From Symsagittifera roscoffensis (taxonomy: Eukaryota; Xenacoelomorpha; Acoela; Convolutidae), in the NCBI RefSeq assembly GCF_963678635.1, contig NC_087070.1, positions 24,732,007 through 24,794,006 on the forward strand: a stretch of 62,000 bases of DNA, read 5' to 3'. The position numbers and the translations under genes are program-made. The notes under the pieces are model-generated. The model had not been told where the DNA came from, did no database searches, and was given only the letters and a program-made list of their open reading frames with translations. Shown here in pieces: positions 21,983 to 31,012 of this stretch (positions are counted from its first letter, which is position 1; each line of letters starts with the position of its first letter).

Positions 21983-24871
21983 TTATAAGTTCATAATTTT
22001 TCCCGGTGGGTTGCAGTTTCCACACCAGCAAAGAATTCTCCACATACACAAGTTGTTTTCTGCAAAATTTCTGTTGAAGAATTTCCAAAACGTGTTTGTT
22101 ATAGATATTTTCAGGCTGTCATAATCTTGATTTTCGAAGTCCACAATTTGGCTAAAGTAGTTGTATAGCGTAATAGAACGTATATAATAATTTTCATTTG
22201 ACTTTTTCAGTCTTGTTGCATGAACAGCAATCTCACCACGTGTTGCTTGTCTCGTTCGTGATTCGTTTTTATGAATAATTGTATTCAAATCAATGTCATG
22301 TTTTTTTTTTAGTAGTGAAACTAAGTACAATATGTCGTGTAATTCAAAGTACATTGAGAGTGGAAGGAGCTTTAAAAATTTCAGTCTTTCAGTATAACTC
22401 ATTTTGAAGTTATTTGTAATCCAAGATGTCGCTCGTTTTTGTACTCTTTCTAGTTGTCTTAATTCTGCTTTGTTCGGATACCATGTTTGCGATGCATAGC
22501 TTATGATTGGTACGATGTATCCGCAGTATAAGTTTAATTTTGACTTTAAAGATGTTTTTTTCGAGATATTTCGTTTGATTTTGTAAAAAGCTCCCATTGC
22601 TTTTGATATGCGATTTTCAGCATTTACTGACCACGAAAGGTTGTGACACATTAAAATACCTAAGTCTTTTTGGGTCTTTGCGGTATCAACATTTGTATTA
22701 AATAGTGTAACTTCCATTTTCCCTTTGAGGTTTAACAAATTACATTTATCTTCATTCAGCGGCATTTTATTTTCTTTGCACCATTTTTCAACATTTGCCG
22801 TGTCTTTTTGCAGATGAATTTCTTCAGTAGACAAGATTTTCATATCGTCACAATAGCCAAAACAATCTGAATTCTCAATGCATTTGGGAAAGTCGTTAAT
22901 GAATATGATAAAAAGTAGAGGGCCAAGAATTGAGCCCTGTGGTACACCGCTAGTTACTTCTTTCAGAGTTGATGAACTTTTATTGATTTTCACAAACTGC
23001 ATTCTATCTGTTAGATAGTCCTGTATTATGTCTTGTATTTGAATGCTTAGACCTATGTTCCGTAGTTTGGCGACTAGGATACTATGAGGAACTTTATCAA
23101 AGGCTTTAGAAAAATCTAGATAAAGGACTGAGAGTGTTTGAACATTTTTGTCATCGTAGAGTTCATATACTTTGCTCAAAAATTGTACCATTTGTAGTAC
23201 TGCTGACCTTTTTTGCCGGAAGCCGTATTGTGCGTTTTCCAGGAAAGGTTGAACTTTGGGGTATATATTATCAAAGATAATTTTTTCGAAGACCTTCGAG
23301 GCGGAGCATAAGAGGCTAATTGGGCGGTAGCACTCGACTGACGCCTTGTTCTTTTCTTTAAAAATTGGGGCCACTTGACTTGTTTTCCAGTAGGTCGGGA
23401 AGAGCCGCTTGTTAATGAATGTGCGGAAGAGAAGATAGAGCGATTTTGACAGAGTTTCAGAAAGATTTTTTAGGATTATATTACCTATACCATCAAAACC
23501 TGACGCTTTATTTGTTAAAAGATTTTTGAGAATGTATTGGATTTTGGTTTCTTCAATGTGTATTTGTGTACAGATTTCTTCTGTAGGAGAACAGTTTGTA
23601 TTTCGTGCGAGAGGGTTAGGAATTGATTCCTTTTGATATACACTGATGAAAAATTCGTTAAAAAATGTAGCTTTTTGGGTGTCATCTCTTGTGGATTTTT
23701 CCTTGTAGAACATTTTTTGGGGATATTTCCTGGAACTACTTATTTTGTTCAAGTATTTTTGCAGGTCACTGAATCGTCTACTGCTTGTTACTGTTTCTTC
23801 GTAAATTGCTTGATCTGCAGTCAATGCTATTTGAAGATTTTTTTCCAGTTTTTTGTGTTTTAGGATAATGCTTAAATTAGGTTTGTTTTGCCGATCGATA
23901 CGCCGTTTTAAGGTTTGTACTCTTTTTAGCATGTGAGACGTACTTGGCTTCACCCATGGGGGGAGAGTTGATCTGTGTGATGTAACCTTGGGTACATTGT
24001 TCTTTATTTTGTCCCATAACCATGCATACCACTGACGAAGGAGCTCATTTACATTACTGTAACAATACGGTATGAAAGGTTTGTCTTTTATTTCTTGATT
24101 TATTATCTTCCAATCGGCTCTGTTAAACGCCAGACTTTCATCTTTGTTTATTTCTTTGATACTGGCTTCCATGTTAATTGTTGCAGAGTAAGCATAATGA
24201 TCTGAGCAAGAAACTTTGTCGATGCTGTATGCGTTTGTTGCTGAATGGTCCGTGTGCCAGTTGAGTATTACTCCAGGGTTGTTTGTTAATAAAACATCAA
24301 GCTGCTTTTTTTTGGAGTCGAATAATTGTTCATAGTCAAGTTCGATGAGCTTTTTTAACACTGCATTTTCATATTTGTCCTTTGAGTGCATCATTTTCCA
24401 ATGAGTGTATTCAAAATTTATATCTCCCGTAATCGACACTGCGTTACAGTTGTGTTGTATTTGTAATTTTGTTAGGTTTTCGAACAAACTGATGAAGTTT
24501 TGTTGTTTCCATTGGTATTTACTGTTTTTCGGGGGATTATAAACACAGCAGAGTATTTGATGATGCCCAGTTTCACCTGTTAGTTTGGCCACTATGCATT
24601 CTTCATTTTCTATTTGAGCATCAATTTCTTCGTAATGCACATTTTCTTTTATCGCCATGAGTACGCCCCCGTGATTGGTTTTTAAAGTGGAGTTTTTTCT
24701 ATCTTTGCGAATTATATTAAAACCAGCCAAATGCAGAGCTTTATCTGGTATTTCCTTTACCAGCCATGTCTCTGTGAGACATAGTATATCGTAGTCTGTT
24801 TGTAAAATGGCATTTGAAAGAGCTATTCTTCTGTTGATGTCTAAAATACTTCTGACATTTAGGCATAACAT
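21983..24871 (-). CDS. LINE ORF2: APE-type endonuclease and reverse transcriptase
   Basis: 962 codons, close to full length for this class. Endonuclease residues 1-235: TETWL (Glu at 35), GD-IN at 149-152, LD at 191-192 and SDH at 223-225, the usual catalytic landmarks. Reverse transcriptase about 440-720: CYRPISLL near 514, NAQYGFR near 547, motif A LDFSKAFD at 585-592, [13 protein letters not shown] at 642-654 and the catalytic box YCDD at 673-676, where related elements usually have Y/F-A-DD. The C-terminus carries a cysteine-containing CMWR-C-W-CGNC segment. The protein nicks target DNA and copies its own RNA there. Its ATG lies 25 bp after the ORF1 stop, so re-initiation is likely. No stop or frameshift is seen. 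Confidence 0.9.
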   Translation of the reverse strand: MLCLNVRSILDINRRIALSNAILQTDYDILCLTETWLVKEIPDKALHLAGFNIIRKDRKNSTLKTNHGGVLMAIKENVHYEEIDAQIENEECIVAKLTGETGHHQILCCVYNPPKNSKYQWKQQNFISLFENLTKLQIQHNCNAVSITGDINFEYTHWKMMHSKDKYENAVLKKLIELDYEQLFDSKKKQLDVLLTNNPGVILNWHTDHSATNAYSIDKVSCSDHYAYSATINMEASIKEINKDESLAFNRADWKIINQEIKDKPFIPYCYSNVNELLRQWYAWLWDKIKNNVPKVTSHRSTLPPWVKPSTSHMLKRVQTLKRRIDRQNKPNLSIILKHKKLEKNLQIALTADQAIYEETVTSSRRFSDLQKYLNKISSSRKYPQKMFYKEKSTRDDTQKATFFNEFFISVYQKESIPNPLARNTNCSPTEEICTQIHIEETKIQYILKNLLTNKASGFDGIGNIILKNLSETLSKSLYLLFRTFINKRLFPTYWKTSQVAPIFKEKNKASVECYRPISLLCSASKVFEKIIFDNIYPKVQPFLENAQYGFRQKRSAVLQMVQFLSKVYELYDDKNVQTLSVLYLDFSKAFDKVPHSILVAKLRNIGLSIQIQDIIQDYLTDRMQFVKINKSSSTLKEVTSGVPQGSILGPLLFIIFINDFPKCIENSDCFGYCDDMKILSTEEIHLQKDTANVEKWCKENKMPLNEDKCNLLNLKGKMEVTLFNTNVDTAKTQKDLGILMCHNLSWSVNAENRISKAMGAFYKIKRNISKKTSLKSKLNLYCGYIVPIISYASQTWYPNKAELRQLERVQKRATSWITNNFKMSYTERLKFLKLLPLSMYFELHDILYLVSLLKKKHDIDLNTIIHKNESRTRQATRGEIAVHATRLKKSNENYYIRSITLYNYFSQIVDFENQDYDSLKISITNTFWKFFNRNFAENNLCMWRILCWCGNCNPPGKIMNL

Positions 24872-24895
24872 TTTTAAATACTTGGCAGTAGGTAG

Positions 24896-25771
24896 TCAAT
24901 TGCTTTCTTCGACTTTTTTCCAATTTCCACTTTCTTCGTCATATGGGTAAAGGACAAGGTCCCTTAGCCTTAGGTTTTTAGCTGATACTCCAGTTTTTAT
25001 CATTGTTCGTCTTTTCATAAGAAGTTTGTTCTCAATCAGAAATTCACTTGGGCTGAGCTCTTTTGACACAAAGACAGTTTTGTCGTAGTTTTTCAATTTT
25101 GCCAAGGACATTAGTATCAGTCGTTTTTGCCATTCATTTGAAACATTTACAACTATTGTGCGTGGCCTTTTTCCTTCTTCGTATTTTCCTAAACGTTTTA
25201 AATCTGTGATTTTTGCTTCAACTGTTAAGAACGCAAACAGTTTGTTCACCTCTTCCAAGTCGTGTTCGTGTCTATCTCTTGAACTTTTTGAGCCCAGTTC
25301 AAGCAGTCCTCTTATCCGGATTCCGTTATAGCTTGATTCTGGTTTGTTTAAGGCAGGTTGCTTTGGCTCATTTCTGTTTTGTGGTTTTTTGCTTGTTTCA
25401 TCTATCTTTTGCTTAAGTGAATCTATCTCTTGTTTAAAAGTAGAGAATTGTTCGGCGATTTCATTTAGTTTTGTTTCAGCAATGGATGGACGGGTTTGCA
25501 TCAAATCGTTGATCATCGACTCTTTCCTATTGTTTCCAACACAACAGTTACAGAGCAGGAGGACGTTCTGGCTGATCTCCGAAATTCCAAGGATGGCAGT
25601 TTCAGATATTCCAGTGCATGTTTTTGTCATGTGCATAACATCGCCACAGGCAATGCAATTAAAGATTTGACTTTTGTTTGTGATCGGCTTTTTGCATGTT
25701 TTACAAGATTTCTCAGATGCTTGCGAGACGCTAGCATTTCTGCGTCTTTCTTCTGAGCCCATATTGCTCAA
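24896..25771 (-). CDS. LINE ORF1: PHD-like zinc finger, coiled coil, RRM-like domain
   Basis: 291 codons. Residues 23-77 hold a C-x2-C-x12-C-x2-C-x4-H-x4-C-x21-C-x2-C pattern, a PHD-type finger. About 95-130 is heptad-like and predicted coiled coil, with E-I-A-E-Q-F and D-S-L-K-Q-K-I-D. Residues 150-290 contain I-R-I-R-G-L-L, then R-T-I-V-V-N-V-S-N and an L-R-D-L-V-L-Y-P-Y end, resembling the RRM-plus-C-terminal region of LINE ORF1 proteins. The expected role is binding the element RNA to form the RNP. It is directly upstream of ORF2 with a 24-bp gap. Confidence 0.75.
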   Translation of the reverse strand: MSNMGSEERRRNASVSQASEKSCKTCKKPITNKSQIFNCIACGDVMHMTKTCTGISETAILGISEISQNVLLLCNCCVGNNRKESMINDLMQTRPSIAETKLNEIAEQFSTFKQEIDSLKQKIDETSKKPQNRNEPKQPALNKPESSYNGIRIRGLLELGSKSSRDRHEHDLEEVNKLFAFLTVEAKITDLKRLGKYEEGKRPRTIVVNVSNEWQKRLILMSLAKLKNYDKTVFVSKELSPSEFLIENKLLMKRRTMIKTGVSAKNLRLRDLVLYPYDEESGNWKKVEESN

Positions 25772-25774
25772 AAA

Positions 25775-25922
25775 AATCTTCTCAGAACTGACACTCCAAG
25801 GTATAAAACCTCAGGAGAAAACCAGACTAGAGAAGACTTATTGAGTTTTTTTGATTCCCTTGGACTGATACTCCAAGGTATAAAAACCTCAGGAGAGAAT
25901 AGTCTCAAGAAAATCAGACTCA
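25775..25922 (-). repeat. Imperfect direct repeat between the first two LINE ORFs
   Basis: ACTCCAAGGTATAAAACCTC and a one-base-longer copy occur about 76 bp apart, each followed by AGGAGA and then a TCA/AGACT-rich stretch. On the element's own strand they lie in the spacer upstream of ORF1, where they could act as a promoter or translation element. This role is inference. Confidence 0.5.
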
Positions 25923-25928
25923 CCAGAA

Positions 25929-26573
25929 CTAGTGCGATGAGGATTGGGCTGCTTGTTTTTTCTTTGCTGCTGCTCTCTTTGATTTGGTGGGCCGTACTCT
26001 GGATTTTGATCTTTGCTGAAGTACTAGTGAACGAAGGTTGTGACGTTTCGAAAGTACTTTGTTGAGCAGCTTCAGCTCAAGAGACGGAGGGGGGTGTAGT
26101 TTAGAGAGGGCAACAACTGTATCAATGTCGTTTTGTTTTTGTTTAGGAAGAAGTCGTTTTATCGCGTCGATGATAAGAGGTTTCTTCGTCTTCCGTAACT
26201 TTTCAAAAATTTGAGGGGTACCGTCTCGACGAATGTATATGATCGCAGCTATTTGATGCTGAAAATTCGTGATGATTTCAGTTAACTGCTCCGGGGAACA
26301 CTTCGTATTAAAGTTTTTGGGATGTTTTGTGATACTATTGTTTATCACGTCGTGCCAGAGAATGATTTCTCTGGATTTTAGGGAACCGTTTCTAAGTAAC
26401 CACTGCAATTTCTTGAGTTTACTCACGTTGTTTGGGTTGAGGCTTAGTCCCGATTTTGCAAAAGTGAATCTTCGATACTTTACCCTTAGATCGTAGGGTA
26501 GGTAGTCAAGGGTCCTTCTGAGTGAGCTTGCTCCAACTACAATCATGTGATCCACCAACCTGTGTCCACCCAC
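25929..26573 (-). CDS. LINE upstream ORF, possible SGNH-hydrolase-like protein
   Basis: 214 codons; the first ATG is at about 26,546. Near the start is V-V-G-A-S-S-L, where an SGNH block I would read G-D-S. Later come I-L-W-H-D-V-I-N-N (about residue 91), L-T-E-I-I-T-N-F and a basic Arg/Lys/Ser/Gln-rich tail. Esterase-like domains are known in ORF1 proteins of CR1-type LINEs, which prompted this call, but the catalytic Asp-Ser pair is not canonical here. It could instead be an unrelated LINE accessory protein. It precedes ORF1 by 157 bp. Confidence 0.4.
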   Translation of the reverse strand: MGGHRLVDHMIVVGASSLRRTLDYLPYDLRVKYRRFTFAKSGLSLNPNNVSKLKKLQWLLRNGSLKSREIILWHDVINNSITKHPKNFNTKCSPEQLTEIITNFQHQIAAIIYIRRDGTPQIFEKLRKTKKPLIIDAIKRLLPKQKQNDIDTVVALSKLHPPPSLELKLLNKVLSKRHNLRSLVLQQRSKSRVRPTKSKRAAAKKKQAAQSSSH

Positions 26574-26967
26574 TAGTGTCCACGAGCGGTAGCAGAGGTA
26601 AATAATTTGAAGTAAATGCAGGGGACCACCACGGCTGTCCTAGTATATCAACAATTTATCTGAAACTATTTAATAAGTTTATCACAACAATTAGGCTAAC
26701 ATTGTATAATACAAATTGTATAGCAATTTGATAAATTAATTTATGAATAATATGTTTGACACTTTATGATTTTTGATCAGTCTCTACATTTTAGTTAGAT
26801 TTTTAAACCTGAAGATATACTAAAATTTTGCGAAAAAGTTTGTTCAATTAACAATTTTAACGTAATTGATGCATTTAATGCTGATATATGACTTCATTGA
26901 TAAAATGATACAGTTTACTAAACGGAAGGGCCCCTTTTTATAATTTAGTTTTTTCAATCTTTTTCTC

Positions 26968-27913
26968 GGGTCTAGGACAACAAGCCGACGGGACTTCAAG
27001 CCGAAGGGGCTTAAAGCCGAAACTAAAACTTTACAAGCACCTCAAAACACTATTTTATCCTGGAACCCCCTGGAATGTGTCGGTCTGACGGCAAGAGACC
27101 AGACGGTGCTACTTTAGTTCCGTGGGAGAGAGGACAAACGCTTGTCTGGGATGCAACTATTGTTGATGCCCTTGCACCCTCTAGGGGAGATCCCTCTGGG
27201 ACAGCTGAGTCTGCAGAAACCTTAAAGAACGCGAAGTATGAAGAACTCACAAGGCGAGGACATATTTTCCAAGCTGTTGCTTTCACAACACAAGGACAGT
27301 GCAGTAAGAACACGTCCTCCTTTATCAAAAAGCTCGGAAGGCTCATTAAATCCCTTACAAACGACGACCGAGCCTCAGGATTCCTTAGACAGCGGCTTTC
27401 AATGGCTATACAATCAGCCAATGCCGCCTGCGTTTTGGGCACGATTAGAGTCTATGACAAACTTGATGAGATATTCTATTTATAATTTTTAGACGATATC
27501 GTTAACGCTTTATTTTGTTTTTATATTTGATTAATTCAAGTTTTTCATTTCTGTAAAACGTTATTTTTTAAAAATTTTGGCAAGTTTAGCCCTTAATAAA
27601 CGTTATTCATGACAATGCACCGCTTGTGATTGGCATCCGTTAATAACATCAGCCGGTTTTTGAACTGCATAAATTATAAACTTGAAAATTGCCTTCAACC
27701 ATCTTTTACTTTCCAACTTTCCGAAACATCATTTGGAGGCTTAAATTTTATGAAAACGCCAATAATTTGTGAAGAAAGATCATGAAATTCGGAAACTCTT
27801 CAAAATAGTTTTCAAATTAATCATATTTCACTAGTTTATAAGGAACTATTCGGCTTGAAGTCCCTAATTTTACGATTCGGCTTGAAGTCCCGTCGGCTTG
27901 GTGTCCGGCACCC
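26968..27913 (+). mobile_element. MULE-like MITE with nested insertion (unit 6)
   Basis: Same element as in unit 4, here bounded by a perfect 9-bp duplication CTTTTTCTC (26,959-26,967 and 27,914-27,922). An insertion of about 490 bp splits it at 27,060. The shared position in units 4 and 6, with the intervening unit 5 empty, shows that exchange has shuffled units after MITE insertion. Confidence 0.8.
27060..27549 (+). mobile_element. 5'-truncated retroelement 3' end nested in the MITE
   Basis: Contains a 136-codon frame (27,075-27,485): R-P-D-G-A-T-L-V-P-W-E-R-G, then L-V-W-D-A-T-I-V-D-A-L-A-P-S and, near the end, F-L-R-Q-R-L-S-M-A-I-Q-S-A-N-A-A. The PDG...WDAT spacing looks like a restriction-endonuclease-like (PD-D/E-x-K) fold known at the C-terminus of reverse-transcriptase mobile-element proteins. 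The frame has no start of its own and follows directly from MITE sequence, as expected for 5' truncation on insertion. A T-rich 3' region of ~60 bp follows the stop. Confidence 0.65.
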
Positions 27914-28165
27914 CTTTTTCTCAAGGTGAGAATTATTTAAAAAATTTGAGACATCCGATAAAGTTCTTACAGCTAAAGTGTAGTCTAATGGCCGATGCAA
28001 TTAATAGTTATGGCTTCTTTAGACCGCAAAACTGATTTCTGTATAAATAAATTCGTTTTTATGAGTAATTAAAATTGGAAGAACTGGTGGGTGAAAGGAT
28101 TATCGATTTAAAATACCTAGCCTGACCATTTCATGATAATTTTCTTGGTGATGGCTTTTTTTCAG

Positions 28166-28284
28166 AAACCAATGAAAGAGCTTGAAAAGCTGGCTGTGAG
28201 CAATAATGGCCTCGTTGATTCCTTGAAAGAATCTCTTCAAAACTGCCGTGCTGAAAACCATACGGATCTTGTTTCCGCCTTAAG
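28166..28284 (+). CDS. ARMC8: ARMC8 exon X (unit 6, presumed genuine copy)
   Basis: 119 bp, acceptor TTTTTTTCAG, donor AAG|GTGATT, phase 0 in and 2 out. It encodes an ARM helix region starting KPMKELEKLAVSNN and ending HTDLVSAL, aligned by eye with the human ARMC8 region around [20 protein letters not shown]. Upstream exons are not found in the window; the previous exon must end in phase 0. It is the X copy nearest to the downstream ARMC8 exons. Confidence 0.65.
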
Positions 28285-28613
28285 GTGATTTTTATTAATG
28301 TTTATTCACTAATTTAGCGAATTTTTCCGAACACAGTTCTTCACTCCAGCCTAATTATGGGAGTCTGTCATGCGTAAGATCCACGTTTCTAAAACAAACT
28401 CTGTCTTAATGTTTGTGATATGGACAATTTCAATTTTTCTGAATAAGCTTCAATGTTTTAGGGACATACGTAATCTAACAGTGGGTAGCCCGAAACAGAA
28501 AAAAGCTATGCATATTTTGGATGTCACTGAATTGTAAGTCTTCTAAATCTTTAAAAGTAAAGATATGTGAACTTATGTCAACCGTATTTTAATTTTTTTG
28601 CTGTTGTTTTCAG

Positions 28614-29019
28614 TCTGGTGCATGGATTGGTAGCGTTTAGATTGAATGAAGACATTAATAATGAAAGTGTACGTCAAATGAAAGAGAGGGAGAGCGTGTG
28701 GACCGAGGCGGTATCTGTTCTCATTAGTCTTCTTAACGCGACAGATCAACAAGGCCCTCTCTTGACAAAATGCTACGTCCTCAAAGAAAAGCTGAGTGAG
28801 GGACGAGGCGAGCCACTGGAACAATTAGCACATCAGTTAATGCAACTTATCTTACAGCAATATCAACGGCTGAAACATGCTAACAAAGTGAAAACAGAAG
28901 AAATGGACAGCGACATGGAGGCTCCGAAATATAATGTCCAACTAGTCTCTGTCCTGACAAAATGCGTATGTCGACTGCTGCAGAATGGACTCATTTTACC
29001 CAAAGTGATCGTCAACCAG
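28614..29019 (+). CDS. ARMC8: ARMC8 exon Y (unit 6, presumed genuine copy)
   Basis: 406 bp, acceptor TTGTTTTCAG, donor CAG|GTAGAG, ending phase 0. It encodes LVHGLVAFRLNEDIN, a charged KERESVW helix, a long linker with KLSEGRGEPLEQL and MKTEEMDS-like residues, then LTKCVCRLLQNGLILPK. Compared with vertebrate ARMC8 (C-L-R-C-L-R-T-I-F region and I-C-Q-I-F-S-H-C-C), the linker is much longer. Phase 0 joins correctly to the next exon at 31,013. Confidence 0.65.
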
Positions 29020-29137
29020 GTAGAGCTCAGAAATTTTGGCCAAATGAAGTGTTTTTCCGTTTGTCAGTCAATATCAACATGATGCTTCAATGAAAAGGCA
29101 AAATCTCTTAAGTCGATTTTTTAGTTTATTTCGTCTT

Positions 29138-31012
29138 GCTGTTTTATCCTTACAAGTAGCAAGGATAATTTAACCGGGAAGTAGACTCTTTGTCCCGTTG
29201 AAAATGTTTTTCGCAGAATGGCGCTATTTAGAAATGAGTTGAAGAAAGATTTGAGTTCTGTTACGGGGCACTAAATTTTAGAGCAGATTACTGTATATTC
29301 ATGTTTCAAAAAAGTAAGTTAGCAAATAAATGTCTGTAGATGAAAATTTAATTGGTATCAGTGGGTTTTTGTCTGGTCTGAGTTTTTAGCTAGGAATGGT
29401 GGTTCTCCAGCGTTTTTGTTGTTTCTTCATTTACATGTATTTTTTGTTATCTCAAATAGGGCAAATTGCTTGATTTCCGGATTGATTTAAATAGTCGTGT
29501 TATTTGATCCACGCCTGGATGGCAAAAGATAAAGGAGTCTTGCTGTGAAAGAACCTGAAAAATGTAAGTGCAAGTGTCCAGTTGAGAGACTCATTAACTT
29601 GCTATTTCTTGGATACGTGGACAGAGAGAAAAAGAAGCCACTAGTATTTCATTTCCCTTGGAAGGGTTGCTCACAAGGCTTCGGTGAGCCCAGTTTTAGG
29701 TTAAGAGTGCCTACTTGGCACAATGACGCCAGTAATGCCTAGATCAATAAATTTGGAGCAAATGATGTCTGGCAAAAGTTCGTCTCCTCAGACAAGCAGA
29801 TATCTAGCCCTCTCAAGAGTTCTTTCCCGTCCCACTAGTGCAACTTTTTCCAGTTGAAGTGCGCTTTCAGCCTCGTTACTAACCTCAACCATTTTGAACC
29901 AAACGTACCCAAAACGGGGGCTATTCTCATGAGCGAAGGACCGAATGAGCGAAAAAAACTCGTGAGCGAAAAACCGAAAACAAAATTAGCCGAAAGTCAA
30001 TAAAAAAAAAGCAATTGCCATTCAATTAAAATGAATTAAATGAAGCAATATTTAGCTTCTTTCATAACGAAACCCTTGAAATGTAAAGTTTTCCAATCAT
30101 TCGGTCCTTCGCGTATGAGGGATTCCGCCACCCAAAACTGCCCACTTCTTTTCCCCCACACCACTACACCTTTAAACTCTTCAAGTTCTATTACAAGTCG
30201 AACAGAGCAGCTTCTGCCCGCTCAATTTTGGCTGCACTGGTGGTGCGGCACCAGCAGCTACTCGGACAATGCAGCGCATAGCTGAAAAACTTAGAGAAAA
30301 AAGGCATGAAAGCTACGTAGAAACAATAAACTATATAAGAACTAAGATAAGCTTCGCGCTGCTCAGGAGCGCTATCCTTTGTATACGGGGTTGCAGATCA
30401 CTGCGTAAGACGCAATTCATAGTTAATTCAATTAGTGCTGTTGTAGAGGAGGGACGGTTGAAGTAAATACCTTTAATGACAATTCATTAAATGCTGACTT
30501 GACTAAATTCCTGCAATATTGTTTATTGATGTATTTATATAATGCTGGTATGGGCCCTATCCAGCTTGTGCACGACCTTACCTAAACGGAAGGGTCCCTT
30601 TTATAATTTACTACTCTTTTTTATTAGAACCCCAACACACTTTTGACGTTTCAAGAATCTAGTTTGGGCATGCCATTTGCGTACCCTCTGGGCTCAAAAC
30701 AATAAAAAGCAATTTTTTCTGTGTAGCAAGTTTTTTTGCTGTTCGGATTTTAAATGCTTAAGGTTTTCGGGGTTTTTTATGGTCTCATATTTCCGGCTTA
30801 AAATGTTTGCTTAGTTATCACAAATTAACATCTCGCACTTCTTCAATTTTATTTCATTACGTTCAATAGGTTATTCTGTGGTGTTTTTTTGATGTTTCAA
30901 ATTATTCGAATTATCATATTTTGAAACTTTTTTCTTGGTTTTCAACATTTTTGTGTGTATTTTTGTGCCTTTGATCAATTTTTTTATCCAAAATACAGGC
31001 GCTTAGATTTAG
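29138..31012 (+). other. Intron filled with retroelement debris
   Basis: 29,138-29,280 looks like the end of a LINE ORF, with stops. 29,545-29,742 is an isolated 65-codon frame with C-K-C-K-C and a V-D-R-E-K-K-K-P motif that I do not recognise. 29,990-30,470 is another copy of the retroelement C-terminal region. From 30,480 to 31,012 I see only AT-rich DNA. All of it lies in the intron between ARMC8 exon Y and the next exon. Confidence 0.6.
30195..30466 (+). pseudogene. Retroelement C-terminal fragment
   Basis: A frame with A-A-P-A-A-T-R-T-M-Q-R-I-A-E-K-L-R-E-K-R and then T-K-I-S-F-A-L-L-R-S-A-I-L-C-I-R-G ends at a TAA at 30,464-30,466. It is the best preserved copy of the region also seen at 20,690-21,380. 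No upstream RT domain is present. Confidence 0.5.

Larger units (their letters stand above)
21920..26700 (-). mobile_element. Near-intact non-LTR retrotransposon (LINE), three ORFs
   Basis: On the - strand the order is 5' region, ORF with possible hydrolase-like fold, ORF1 with PHD-like zinc finger, ORF2 with endonuclease and reverse transcriptase, then a short 3' region ending in (ACT)n. It interrupts array unit 6. Units 3-5 have continuous DNA across the site, and ATT at both edges may be a short target duplication. The long undamaged ORF2 points to a young insertion. A microsatellite tail instead of poly(A) and an ORF1 with PHD finger suggest the CR1/jockey-like superfamily. Confidence 0.85.
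4451..29137 (+). repeat. Tandem array of six composite units carrying ARMC8 exons X and Y
   Basis: The anchor CATATGAGGTTAAAGA recurs at 4518, 7009, 9500, 12626, 16545 and 19552, always on the + strand. The unit order is: ~700 bp unassigned DNA, a PLE GIY-YIG tail, a hammerhead-like motif, a retroelement C-terminal fragment, a second weaker hammerhead-like motif, then ARMC8 exons X and Y. Unit lengths are 2491, 2491, 3126, 3919, 3007 and about 9586 bp, the last because of insertions. Unit-specific deletions, one MITE and one LINE explain the length differences. The array ends abruptly at about 29,137, just past exon Y of unit 6. Growth by unequal exchange after one PLE-associated rearrangement is the simplest inference. 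Confidence 0.85.
19552..29137 (+). repeat. Array unit 6 (about 9.6 kb, expanded by insertions)
   Basis: Most of the PLE tail is deleted (junction near 20,188), and a longer copy of the retroelement C-terminal region is present (20,690-21,380). A 4.8-kb LINE splits the unit at 21,920-26,700, and the MITE (26,968-27,913) holds a further retroelement fragment. Without LINE, MITE and the extra retroelement DNA the unit would be about 3.1 kb like the others. It ends with the exon X/Y copy that is closest to the rest of ARMC8. Confidence 0.8.

Noticed and set aside
21983-21999. CRISPR-like repetition in the array region
   Set aside because: Repeats are kilobase-scale units or simple AGT triplets, in a eukaryotic context; no repeat-spacer pattern.
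27050-27442. 130-codon minus-strand frame opposite the nested retroelement
   Set aside because: It is antisense to a frame with clear nuclease-like residues and is a shadow of it.
29545-29742. 65-codon frame with a Cys-Lys-Cys cluster as a small gene
   Set aside because: No start context, no homologous motif, and it lies among retroelement fragments; not enough support for a gene.
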